A DNA stretch of 64,000 bases, from positions 23,828,501 through 23,892,500 of the forward strand of contig NC_091666.1 in NCBI RefSeq assembly GCF_042453785.1, in the 5' to 3' direction. Origin of the DNA: Malus domestica. Taxonomy: Eukaryota > Streptophyta > Magnoliopsida > Rosales > Rosaceae. Below, piece by piece: positions 38,530 through 48,729 of the stretch (positions are counted from its first letter, which is position 1; each line of letters begins with the position of its first letter). The position numbers and the translations under genes are program-made. Below the pieces are notes generated by a model that worked only from the letters and a program-made list of their open reading frames with translations, was not told the DNA's origin and did no database searches.

Positions 38530-39035
38530 AATAATTGATTAAACTTTAATAGCTGGACTTATTATTTGAATGCAACTACATCATAAAAATTGTTGATCCA
38601 TTGAACCCACGTACATAGAGATATTATTACGACGTTTGCAATATTATCTAGGAATTCCAGCAATCCTGTGTACATATGGGACCTCTAGTAGAGTTTTGAT
38701 ATTGCAGTATTTGCTTGAGCAGTGATCCACGCACCTTCCCATTTTTGTTGTGTCTACATGCCATGAATAAACATAAACATATTCATCCATATGGTGGAGG
38801 TAAAGATATAAAACAAAAAAGAAACAAGTGAGAGAATTTAATGAAGAATTAATTATGAAAATAGCCAAAATTTTATTCCTGCATTGAAGATTTATAACTC
38901 ATCTGTCCAAGTTTCAGAAAATTTTAACCATTTGAGAGGTCTTCGAGCACTGCTCGAGCATTGTCGATGGAAGTTTGAGCATTAATTATTGCTCAATAGG
39001 TCACGAAAGGATTCGATCAATGCTTAAGAGGCTAT
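38530..39035 (-). pseudogene. thionin-like fragment, copy C
   Basis: Matches the 3' part of the thionin-like unit, including the second exon (MGRCVDHCSSKYCNIKT) and its downstream flank shared with copies A and B. The first part of the gene is absent. A fossil fragment. Confidence 0.75.
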
Positions 39036-39426
39036 CACCTAAAATGGGGAGTTATAAATTTTTTAATCTGTAACTTCCATAAACAAAGTTAATATGGAAA
39101 TACATTACAATAATATTAATATGTTGAGGTGTATAATGTCAAAGGACTTTGATAAAAACTGAAAACCAATAAAGCTTCGGTCAAAGAACATTGGTAGATA
39201 TAAGGATCGCATTTAAAGTCTCTCTAATCTTTAAAATATGATGGGGAGGAAAATTCAAACAGAAATACGATAGTTGTATGAGTTTTGGATGCAAAAAACG
39301 AGTTTGAGGCCAGGACTACTAGTCAACAAATAATATAAAGAGCTTGTACCGATATATTACGATGAATTGTGTAACCATTACCATGTTATGTTTAATGAGT
39401 AATGTAAGGGAGACAGCAATTATGTG
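39036..39426. other. AT-rich spacer left of the TRIM element
   Basis: I see no gene or bounded repeat. Confidence 0.4.
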
Positions 39427-39431
39427 TTAAT

Positions 39432-42076
39432 TGTTAAACTGTCCCACATCGGTGGGGTGAAGAAAACCAAAGGGGTTTAAATAGTATTACCCCACTCTAA
39501 CTAATACCGAGGCCTTTTGTGGTAAAACCCCACACCTGAGGATTGTGCAGGTGGTTAAGTGGGGACAGTATCGGTGTCGTTAGAGTGGGGCCGGCCCAGC
39601 GATCCAAAAATTCCAACATGGTATCAGAGCCCACGGTTGCGAGCCCGTGCAAGCCAACGAGCTTGTCACCACCCGGAAGGAAACAAGTCTGAGCTCTTAA
39701 TACCAGCTCACAAATGTATGATCATACTCCATTAAGGTTCAGAGGCTTGAATGAAATTTATGAAAGGTGCAATTTCTGTGTGATAGAACCTGAATGTTTT
39801 GAAGAAGCATCAGGGGATGAGGCTTGGAGAAAAGCTATGTCCACAGAGATTGAGATGATCGAAAAGAATGATACATGGGAGTTGGTCAAAAGACCATTTG
39901 ATAAACCTGTAATTGGTGTAAAATGGGTTTACAAAACAAAACTCAATCTGGATGGTTCAGTACAGAAGAACAAGGCACGGCTAGTGGCTAAGGGTTATTC
40001 TCAAAAGCCCGGAGTGGACTTCAACGAGACCTTTGCACCTGTGGCAAGGCTTGATACCATTAGAACTCTCATTGCTTTGGCAGCTCAAAAGGAATGGAAG
40101 TTGTTTCAATTGGATGTTAAATCTGCATTCCTAAATGGTACACTGCATGAGGAAGTATATGTGGATCAACCACAGGGATTTGAAGTTCAAGGACAGGAAG
40201 ATAAGGTCTACAAGTTGAAAAAGGCTTTATACGGTCTGAAACAAGCTCCTAGAGCTTGGTATGATGAGATAGACAATTATTTCAATCGATCTGGTTTTGA
40301 GAAAAGCCAAAGTGAAGCTACTCTGTATACAAAGTTCAGTGATGCAGGTGTGCTTATTGTATCTCTGTATGTAGATGACATTATCTACACAGGGAATTCT
40401 GATGAAATGATTCAAGAATTTAAGAAGGATATGATGAAGCAATATGAGATGTCAGATCTGGGATTGTTACATCACTTCCTTGGTCTAGGCATAGTTCAAA
40501 CAGATAAGAGTATATTTATTCATCAGAAGAAATATGCCAAGTCACTACTTGAGAAATTTGGATTGAAAGAATGCAAAGCAGTAAAAACACCACTTGCAGT
40601 TGATGACAAGTTATCTAAGGAAGATGGAAGTGAGGATGCTGATGAAAGTTTGTACAGGACAGTGGTTGGTAGTTTGTTATACTTGACAGCTACTAGACCT
40701 GATCTAATGTATGCATCATGTTTGCTAGCAAGGTTCATGCACAAACCTACTAGAAAACACATGGGGACAGCTAAAAGAGTCTTGAGATATGTGCAAGGTA
40801 CATTGGATTTTGGAATCGAATATGTGAAAGGAAAAGCTGCTGTGTTGATAGGCTACTGTGATAGTGATTGGGCAGGAAGCTTGGATGACATGAAGAGCAC
40901 CTCAGGCTATGCATTCAGTTTAAGTTCAGGAGTGTTTTCTTGGGCTTCTGTTAAACAATGCAGTGTGGCTTTATCTACTGCAGAGGCCGAGTATGTAAGT
41001 GCTGCAGAAGCTACAACACAAGCAATGTGGTTGAGGTTTGTTTTATCTGATTTTGGAGAAGAACAAGTGGAGGCTACACCTTTGTTGTGTGACAACACTT
41101 CTGCCATAGCCATGTCTAAGAATCCAGTGTTTCATCATAAAACCAGGCATATTAATCGGAGGTATCATTTCATAAGAGATGCCATTCAAGACGGGACAAT
41201 TGAACTGCATTATTGCAGCACAGAGGAGCAATTGGCAGACATCTTTACCAAGGCTCTTCCTAAGGATCGATTCGAATACTTGAGAACTGCTCTTGGTGTG
41301 AAATCAGCAAAACATTTAGAAGGGAGTATTGAAGTATAAATGTATTTGCTGTGGTAGTTTCATTATAAACAAAGTGTAGGATCTAATGTAAACCTTTGGA
41401 TCATATTCCAATTGGTATTTAGATTAGATTGGATTAGAATGAGTCATAGCTCATGACATGTGCAAGCATCTTATATGATGACTTTGAAATGAATGGTTGT
41501 GATGGATTTGTAATGTTGTGAGAGGGTGAAATTGTTTCTCACTCCTCCAACGTTAAAACATGCTCTTTGAGCTCTTTGTTTTTAGAACAAGTCGAATACA
41601 CTGAAACCTTTGAAGAAAGCTCTGCTCTCTGTGTGTGCATTTTACTGTTCCATTGAATCTACCCGAAATCAAACTCTAATATGGTATCAGAGCCCACGGT
41701 TGCGAGCCCGTGCAAGCCAACGAGCTTGTCACCACCCGGAAGGAAACAAGTCTGAGCTCTTAATATAGAGACGACCGCTGAGTTCCAATTGAAAACAAGT
41801 GGGCCCAACGTGAGCCAACCTCTGAGTTTCAATCACCGATGTGGATCTTCACGTGTGAACCACTAAATGAGGTTACACGTGAGGGGGAGTGTTAAACTGT
41901 CCCACATCGGTGGGGTGAAGAAAACCAAAGGGGTTTAAATAGTATTACCCCACTCTAACTAATACCGAGGCCTTTTGTGGTAAAACCCCACACCTGAGGA
42001 TTGTGCAGGTGGTTAAGTGGGGACAGTATCGGTGTCGTTAGAGTGGGGCCGGCCCAGCGATCCAAAAATTCCAACA
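39432..42076 (+). mobile_element. TRIM-like LTR element with captured Copia RT-RNase H segment
   Basis: Two LTRs of 187 bases (39432-39618 and 41890-42076; TGTTAAACTG...TTCCAACA) are identical by eye. The 5-base duplication TTAAT flanks them (39427-39431 and 42077-42081). A tRNA-Met primer-binding site (TGGTATCAGAGC) follows the 5' LTR and a purine tract (GAGGGGGAG) precedes the 3' LTR. The first 84 internal bases (39619-39702) occur again, identical, at 41682-41765. Between the two copies lies a foreign segment of about 1,980 bases holding the reverse transcriptase and RNase H part of a Copia polyprotein, a whole-looking reading frame of 541 codons ([22 protein letters not shown]), followed by what looks like that donor's LTR. 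Without the capture the element would be only about 580 bases. Very young by LTR identity. Confidence 0.88.
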
Positions 42077-42081
42077 TTAAT

Positions 42082-42380
42082 TGTGTCATGACTCCCTAAT
42101 ATTGGCACAATGTGGTAAACAAAATATGCCTATTTTTAAGTCGTTTAAGTTGTTCGATCTTATCACTAATTATGGTATGGATGCATGGAGATGCCAAGAA
42201 AAAATCGAAAGACAAAATCTCTCGTACGGAATATTGATAACGTATTAAACCCTAATAACCAGATTTATTTGAATGCTATTACATCATAGATATTGATGCT
42301 GATCGCTATAGATACATAAATTATTATGAAAGGCTAGCTAGGATTTTTTTTGTTCCAGCAATCATGTAGACATGGGACGT
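42082..42380. other. 3' flank of thionin-like copy D
   Basis: Short spacer between the TRIM element and copy D. It includes a diverged version of the ATTTGAATG...CTACATCATA flank seen downstream of copies A to C. No gene. Confidence 0.5.
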
Positions 42381-43091
42381 CTAATTAAGATGTTTGATGT
42401 TGCAGTATTTGTTGGAGCAGCGACCCACGCAGTTTTCCAGCTTTGATTCGTCTGCCATGAAAAAACACAAGCATATTTATCTATATGATGGATGGATAAA
42501 CAGAGAGCCAAAAGCACAAAAAATGGAAAATTTGAAAAGGAAACTGAATTCCGCATACTAGTTTCCTCCCTATGCACATTTCTATTTATTTATGGTCTCT
42601 AAATTAAATAAATTAAAAGAGAATCAAGATACAAGAAACGGAAACAAACAAAAGTGTGCATAAGGAGAAAAAAAAAACATATGCGAAAATCATTTCCCGT
42701 TTTAAAAAATAGCCAAATTGTAGTCGTGTGATGTATAGCTCATATTTTGAACTTTCAGAATTTCAACCACTCCAAGGGGCTTTCAGCACTCTAAACAAGT
42801 ATGCATGAGAAGAGATTGGTATATACCATTTTTGTATTTGGAACATCGGTGAAGTGAGCAACCCAGTTTGCAGTACTGAGTAACCTGATCCGCAAGACTC
42901 TGAGGCTGAGCATTATTTCCACACTTTTTTTGACATTCTTCGATACATTCTGCAGTTGGAGGCAAACCACAGCCGCCGTAGCATCGTTGGCGACATTTTT
43001 CATTTGCCATCGCACTCCCAGTGATTAACAGAAAAATCATCACCATCATCACCGCAGAGCTTGTGCCGACGACACCAATATTCGACTTCAT
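42381..43091 (-). CDS. secreted cysteine-rich thionin-like protein, copy D
   Basis: Two exons on the minus strand, 42827-43091 and 42381-42451 (GT-AG), giving 111 residues. The start MKSNIGVVG leads a signal peptide (SAVMMVMIFLLITGSAMA, cleavage near residue 28). The mature peptide is CRQRCYGGCGLP, ECIEECQKKC, YCKLGCSLHRC and, from exon 2, CVGRCSNKYC, with the same 12-cysteine pattern as copy B but clearly diverged from it. Reading on into intron 1 would give a different, unlikely tail; the splice is chosen because copy B shows the same phase-1 junction. The family is thionin-like secreted peptides, probably defence-related. Copy E, 1.1 kb to the right, is a recent tandem duplicate. Confidence 0.8.
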
Positions 43092-43160
43092 TTTTTTAAA
43101 CTTTAACCTAATTACTATGGTAAAAAATAGTTTTTGAAATCCAGGAGCCCTAGGATACCT

Positions 43161-43170
43161 TTATATAGGG
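43161..43170 (-). promoter_or_regulatory. TATA-like box of thionin-like copy D
   Basis: On the minus strand CCCTATATAA, about 70 bases upstream of the copy D start codon, matching the box upstream of copy B. Confidence 0.55.
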
Positions 43171-43489
43171 TCCCATTGTTCTTGAGTCGTTGTAATTCTT
43201 ATCCCATTCAATTATATAAGGAAACTACATAAATTTAGAAATGGACAGATTTCAACTACATAAATTTAGAAATGGACTGATTTCAATTTAGAAATGAGAG
43301 CGTGCAGTTGTGTTTTTTTTTCTTCTGCTTATTCACAACAGAGGTGTGCAACGAAACTTATTCCTGTCGCAAATAACAGAGCGCCAAAGTTTAGCGCGCA
43401 TAAAATAATAAAATTTAATAGTTATTGCGAGGGCCGCACCACTCGTCGTAAAAATGGTGTTGCATTTACCATATTTTCTTGTAGTGATG

Positions 43490-44219
43490 TAGACATGGGA
43501 CGTCTAATTATTAGGATGTTTGATGTTGCAGTATTTGTTGGAGCAGCGACCCACGCAGCTTTCCAGTTTTTATTCGTCCGCCATGAAAAAACACAAACAT
43601 ATTTATCTATATGATGGATGGAAAAAAAGAGAGAGCCAAAAGCACAAAAAATGGAAATTTTGAAAAGGAAACTGAATTCCGCATACTAGTTTCCTCTTTA
43701 TGCACATTTCTATTTATTTATGATCTATAAATTGAATAAATCAAAAGAGAATCAAGATACAAGAATCGGAAACAAACAAAAGCGTGCATAAAGAGAAAAA
43801 CAAAAACGTATGCGAAAATAATTTCCTGCTTTAAAAAATAGCCAAATTGTAGTCGTGTGATGTATAGCTCATATTTTGAACTTTCAGAATTTCAACCACT
43901 CCAAGGGGCTTCCAGCACTCTAAACAAGTATGCATGAGAAGAGATTGGTACATACCATTTTTGTATTTGGAACATCGGTGAAGTGAGCAACCTAGTTTGC
44001 AGTACTGAGTAACCTGATCCACAAGACTCTGAGGCTGAGCATTATTTCCACACTTTTTTGACATTCTTCGATACGTTCTGCAGTTGGAGGCAAACCACAG
44101 CCGCCGTAGCATCGTTGGCGACATTTTTCATTTGCCATGGCACTCCCAGTGATTAACAGAAAAACCATCACCATCATCACCGCAGAGCTTGTGCCGACGA
44201 CACCAATATTCGACTTCAT
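43490..44219 (-). pseudogene. thionin-like gene, copy E (broken)
   Basis: Recent tandem duplicate of copy D: about 42366-43130 and 43492-44255 are nearly identical. The reading frame looks broken, with about two breaks, so it is treated as a fossil. The sequence that lies just upstream of copy D's coding part (including the TATA-like box) is found for copy E only at 46.03-46.15 kb, because an LTR element sits in between. Confidence 0.75.
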
Positions 44220-44571
44220 TTTTTTTAACTTTAACCTAATTACTATGGTAAAAAATGTTGGAATTTAGGGTTATTTTATTATTTTGAATTTGGACTTAGC
44301 CCGTTAGTATTAGAGTTTCGTTTTCTTGTTTATTAGGGTTAGGTTAGTTCTCTATATATATGATGTTTTGTAGCTCGTAGAATACAAGTTATTCACAATG
44401 TAGCCTCTTGGAGTTTTGTAGCCGTTTCGGCATTCTCGTTTGTTTAATAATATTCTTATTATTTGTTAGTCTTGTTCGTTGCACACTCTGATATTCAACT
44501 TGGTATCAGAGCCAATCCATGGCCGAATGTGTGCGGACGAGGACGTCGGGCCCCTAATGGGGCTGGATTGT

Positions 44572-44821
44572 AACATCCCACATTGCCCAGGGGAGTGGAT
44601 CTTGTAAGCCTTATATGTATATTCTCATCTCTACCTAGCATGAGGCCTTTTGGGAGCTCACTGGTTTCGGGTTCCATTGGAACTTCAAAGTTAAGCGAGT
44701 TTGCAGCGAGAGCAATCCCAGGATGGATGACCCATTGGGAAATTCTCGTGTGAGTTCCCAGAAACAAAACCACGGCGGAGTCGAGCCCAGGATGTGGTGG
44801 GGGCTCGGGGTGAGATGTGAC
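44572..44821 (+). mobile_element. Cassandra LTR with 5S-rRNA-like segment, nested
   Basis: Starts TGTAACATCCCACATTGCCC and ends GATGTGACA, the signature of the Cassandra TRIM. Its middle contains the 5S-like block (GTTCCATTGGAACTTCAAAG, TTAAGCGAG, GAGCAATCCCAGGATGGATG), including the Pol III internal control region. It is preceded at 44501-44571 by Cassandra-like internal sequence ending CGTCGGGCCCCTAA. No second Cassandra LTR is present here. Confidence 0.82.
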
Positions 44822-45631
44822 AATTTGGTATCAGAACAGGTTAAATCCTTCAGGAATTAATCTATATTTCATACTGTTTGTTTTCATCAGTTGTCATAGT
44901 TCGGGTTTTGTTGCTTAAAAAAAATTTTAAAAAAAAAGATCGAATCAGTTTGCTACATCTTATCATCGTCCTCTGCTACACTCGGAACCACCGCTATGAA
45001 CCCATATCTGCAACGTGCTTGTACCATAAGAACATCACCGCATCCCGCCGACCCAAATCTTTTGCACTTGCAACAACGATCGCCATTGGTTTTGACAAAG
45101 CCCAGACCCGAGAACCACAAACTCGGATCCAATTTGTCTCCTCCTTGGATCACATACAGTATAACATGCACTACCATCTATGCTGCTACATCCACTGCTC
45201 CACGATCAACCTGCCCTTCCCGCACCAGACCTGATCCCACTACCACCATCTACCTGCTACCTACCCGCACCAGTGAAATTGCTCGTGCTCCAGCCACTGC
45301 ACTCATCTCAGCCAAGTTCGATGAATTGGACCACAGTCGCACCACTTCGCCGCCCTGCACCTGAACCGAACCCACTTGCACCTGCACCTAGATCCCTTGT
45401 CATCGTCTCGCACCACTCCTAAGCACAAAAGAGACGAAAAAGAAAAAAATGAAAAAATAATAATTGGCTTGGTTTGAGGCCCACAAGTTGTAGGGCTTGT
45501 TAAGCTCTTACTGATTGTTTTTAAGAAAGGTTACACCATATGGAGTTCGTTGTTGCCCACCACAACAATCGTTCGAGTGCTTGAACTTGTGACCACCCGA
45601 ATTTGCTTATTCGCCTGAATTGTTCGTTTGC

Positions 45632-45727
45632 TCGCCAGCTTGCCTTGTCGTGTCCGCCTAACGAAACTTGTCTTGTCGTGTCCGCCTAACGGAGCTTGTC
45701 TTGTCTTGTCTACCTAACAGAGCTTGC
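45632..45727 (+). repeat. about 30-base tandem repeat, three units
   Basis: Inside the small LTR element, three imperfect units of the form CTTGTCTTGTCGTGTCCGCC followed by TAACGRARC. Non-coding. Confidence 0.7.
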
Positions 45728-46033
45728 ATCCGCATCTGCTTGTTGGCAAACTCATAACGTGTACCGCCATGAGTTTGACAGGGGGGGGGGTGTTGGAATT
45801 TAGGGTTATTTTATTGTTTTGAATTTGGGCTTAGCCCGTTAGTATTAGGGTTTCGTTTTCTTGCTTATTAGGATTAGGTTAGTTCTCTATATATATGATG
45901 CTTTGTAACTCGTCGAATACAAGTTATTCACAATGTAGCCTCTTGGAGTTTTGTAGAGCATTCTCGTTTGTTTAATAATATTCTTATTATTTTTTAGTCT
46001 TGTTCATTATACACTCTGATATTCAACTAAAAA

Positions 46034-46985
46034 TAGTTTTTGAAGTCCAGGAGCCATAGGATACTTTTATATAGGGTCCCATTGTTCTTGAGTCGTTGTA
46101 ATTCTTATCCCATTCAATTATATAAGGAAACTACATAAATTTAGAAATGGACAGATTTCAATTTCATTCATGTACCTGCATATCTGTTTGTTTGTTATTC
46201 GCCTGATTAGGTATAAATAACAAACTTTATAATGTCTTATTTTGTATTGAATTCTTTTTTTAGTGAATGTATTAAAATGTTCAAAATTTGCTGGTATGGC
46301 AAAAGAAGATCGAGAAAGGGGTAGAATTTTGACTAAACCACACAAGTTAAAGGAATGAGCATAATAATTAGGTATTAAACTTAATTATAAATGTGAATCA
46401 AATTTGAAATCTCTCATTGGTTGTTTGTTGGAAAAGAAACTAATGTCCTAGAATTTTTAACAATTTCGTTCCCAATCAACAACAGAGAAAAACTTAGATG
46501 AAAGCAAAACAGTGTCTATAAATTTTTTCTATATTTCTCATCACGTAAAACATAACGATAACTAATTACTTCACTTCAACTTTAATCACAAATATGTCTA
46601 GTTTTCCTTTGAGCACGGTGTCACTCTAGTGAGAAATTTCCTAGTCTCGATGAAAAAATTTGTGGTATAGGCCGAGTATCATCGCATAATCCAAAGATTT
46701 TCATAACAAATCACACTCCAGCCACTAACATATCTAAAGCCAACATGAACCAATAAAACCACTCTAACAAATCACATCCCACGTGGCAGAAACCAAGAGG
46801 TGCACCTTGTTTATCCAAACACCACATATCAAAAGCCACACAAAATACATCCCTCCTCCCCCGACGTACGTATATCATTCAAGTCTGAGTTCATCCCGTA
46901 CAAAAAAGAGAAAACCATACTCTTAGCTCAAATAAAATACATATACAATCCGGCAGTCGAAGCAAGTAACTCCGTCTTTGAGAAA
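46034..46985. other. upstream region of the glutaredoxin-like gene
   Basis: The first 200 bases are the displaced upstream part of the thionin-like copy E unit (TATA-like box near 46064-46073). The rest is AT-rich, then a C-rich leader before the next gene. No other gene is supportable. Confidence 0.5.
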
Positions 46986-48155
46986 ATGGGCTGTGCCTCC
47001 TCGAAACGAATAGAGGCAGCAGCCGTAGATTACAAGCCGGCACCAGCCAGCTACGCCGTCTTTGATATCAACTCCGTCCAAGAGCCCTGGCTCGTATTCG
47101 ACAATACAACGTCGCAGGAGCAGGAGCAGGAGCAGCAGCAAAGCCACGAAAAGCCCGCGCACATGCCCGCCCAAATCCTCGATAAGCTCAACTCGTTCGA
47201 AAACGAAGCGGGGGTTGCCGCCCCTTACACATGGGACGAAGTCAGCAAGGCCTTAGAGGACTTGAAGCCCAATATCAAGCCCAAACCCAAGTCCGAGCCC
47301 GATACCCAGCCCGAACAGAGCCCATCACCAGCCCAGAACGAACCGGCTAGCAGGAAGCCGCGCAAGAGCGCGTCCTTCCACACGCTCGAAGAGCTCGACG
47401 CCAGACACACGGCTAAGCCGACTCCGTTGAAAAAGAGTGAGTCGATGCGGTCCGCGTGGAAGAAACCCGTCCCCGCTGAGCCGGCCCGGTTCGAGTCACG
47501 AGCTGACACGGCGGGGACTGAGTCGACGACGACGGTCATAAAGTCGGTGAGGGATAATATGTTTATTATGAGGGACAGGATGGAGAGAGAGAAAGAGGGA
47601 AAGCTGGCGGCTTACGATAGGATGATGAAGACCAGGCGGGACCCACTGAGCGAGTACCCGGAGAAGTGCCCGCCGGGCGGGGCGGAATCTGTTGTGGTGT
47701 ACACGACGTCGTTGAGGGGCGTGCGGCGGACGTTCGAGGACTGCAGTAAGGTGAAGGGGATTATGGAGGGGCACAGGATCGTGTACGACGAGCGTGACGT
47801 GGCGCTGCACGGGGAGTTTCTGGGTGAGCTGAAGGGATTGCTGGGTGGGGGGAGTAGTGGCAGTGATGGTAATAACGTGAGCGTACCGAGGGTTTTTGTG
47901 AAGGGGAGGTATATTGGGGGAGTGGATGAGATGGTGGAGTTGAATGAGTCGGGCGTATTTGGCAGGATGGTGAAGCTGGCACGTGTGGAGAGGGGGGTGG
48001 GGTGGAAAGTGTGCGAGGGGTGTGGTGGGGCCAGGTTTGTGCCGTGTATGGAGTGCGGAGGGAGCTGTAAAGTGGTGGTTGGGGAAAAGAGAGAGAGGTG
48101 CCCCAAGTGTAACGAGAATGGACTAGTGCACTGCGTGGCTTGTTGGTCATCGTAG
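46986..48155 (+). CDS. glutaredoxin-domain protein lacking CxxC, with C-terminal zinc-finger-like tail
   Basis: Single exon, 389 residues. The start MGCASSKR is an N-myristoylation and palmitoylation signal, which decides it over an in-frame upstream extension that has no ATG. Residues 1-230 are low-complexity (Q/E run at 44-52, P/K-rich 95-125, basic-Ser patches). A glutaredoxin fold spans about 235-332: VVVYTTSLRGVRRTFEDC, then VSVPRVFVKGRYIGG, the cis-Pro/GSH-binding loop. The active-site position has SLRG in place of CxxC, so classic dithiol chemistry is not expected. Residues 343-386 hold four CxxC pairs (343/346, 354/357, 372/375, 383/386), DnaJ-like, likely to bind zinc. This architecture is that of the plant class with At5g39865-like members; role unknown. 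Confidence 0.88.
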   Translation: MGCASSKRIEAAAVDYKPAPASYAVFDINSVQEPWLVFDNTTSQEQEQEQQQSHEKPAHMPAQILDKLNSFENEAGVAAPYTWDEVSKALEDLKPNIKPKPKSEPDTQPEQSPSPAQNEPASRKPRKSASFHTLEELDARHTAKPTPLKKSESMRSAWKKPVPAEPARFESRADTAGTESTTTVIKSVRDNMFIMRDRMEREKEGKLAAYDRMMKTRRDPLSEYPEKCPPGGAESVVVYTTSLRGVRRTFEDCSKVKGIMEGHRIVYDERDVALHGEFLGELKGLLGGGSSGSDGNNVSVPRVFVKGRYIGGVDEMVELNESGVFGRMVKLARVERGVGWKVCEGCGGARFVPCMECGGSCKVVVGEKRERCPKCNENGLVHCVACWSS

Positions 48156-48494
48156 TCCAACTCTCAGTGGGAATTTGCGGTGATTGATCTATATGCGATT
48201 TCGAGAATTTATGTGGTACTGGCGTAATGTTTGATTAGAAGATATAATTACAGGGATAATTTTGTTGCAGTACTCGTCCGTATGGGGATGTTTATTAGGG
48301 TTTTAATTATCTTTTTGCTTCTAATCATGTCTTTTAAGTTTTTAATGGTGTTGAGAAACGTACGGTTTGTCCCAAAATTTATTTGTAAACCATGGCAAAG
48401 CAGAAAAGGGAAGTGATTTGTAGGTAGATAGATTGAAGAATGTATAGAAAATTCGAAGTAGAAAAAAAAACTACAAAAATGTATAAAATAAGAG
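48156..48494. other. 3' flank of the glutaredoxin-like gene
   Basis: Probable 3' UTR and a short spacer before tRNA-Cys. Nothing else seen. Confidence 0.5.
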
Positions 48495-48566
48495 AGGGCC
48501 CAACCGGGTTCGAACCGGTGACCTCTTGATCTGCAGTCAAATGCTCTGCCACTGAGCTATGGACCC
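48495..48566 (-). tRNA. tRNA-Cys (GCA)
   Basis: A 72-base minus-strand cloverleaf: acceptor arms GGGTCCA and TGGGCCC, A-box TAGCTCAGTGG, T-arm GGTTCGAACCC, anticodon loop CTGCAGA with anticodon GCA (48532-48534 on +). No intron. Confidence 0.97.
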
Positions 48567-48729
48567 GTATCGTGCTATCTGTTCCAAATATTTGTATTCT
48601 TGTCTCTCACGTCGACACATGAAGAGATAAGATAGTGACCAGTGCGACCATGAGCGCCAAAGAAATCCGTAACCTTGTTGCTCATGGGGCATATCTCACT
48701 AGCTTTCTTTAGTTTGTGGTTGTTGTTTC

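Larger units (their letters stand above)
44256..46028 (+). mobile_element. small non-coding LTR retrotransposon, chimeric with Cassandra
   Basis: LTRs at 44256-44500 (245 bases) and 45790-46028 (239 bases) start TGTTGGAATTTAGGG and end GATATTCAACT. The 5-base duplication AAAAA flanks them. A TGGTATCAGAGCC primer-binding site follows the 5' LTR and a run of G ends the internal region. Immediately after that site comes a Cassandra-type internal sequence and a Cassandra LTR (44572-44821), followed by a second PBS-like TTGGTATCAGAAC and then about 950 bases of non-coding internal sequence. There are no gag or pol genes, so it depends on other elements. The LTRs differ at about a dozen sites plus small gaps, so it is older than the two young elements to its left. 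Confidence 0.82.

Noticed and set aside
44640-44780. 5S rRNA-like sequence
   Set aside because: It resembles 5S rRNA including the internal promoter, but it lies inside a Cassandra LTR with the family's typical flanks, so it is not a ribosomal gene. The same applies to the copies in 48.73-49.61 kb.
45000-45422. Overlapping open frames in the small LTR element
   Set aside because: Low-complexity P/T/S/H-rich peptides without similarity to gag or pol; the element looks non-coding.
47225-48160. Several minus-strand open frames of 100-180 codons
   Set aside because: Antisense shadows of the GC-rich glutaredoxin-like gene.
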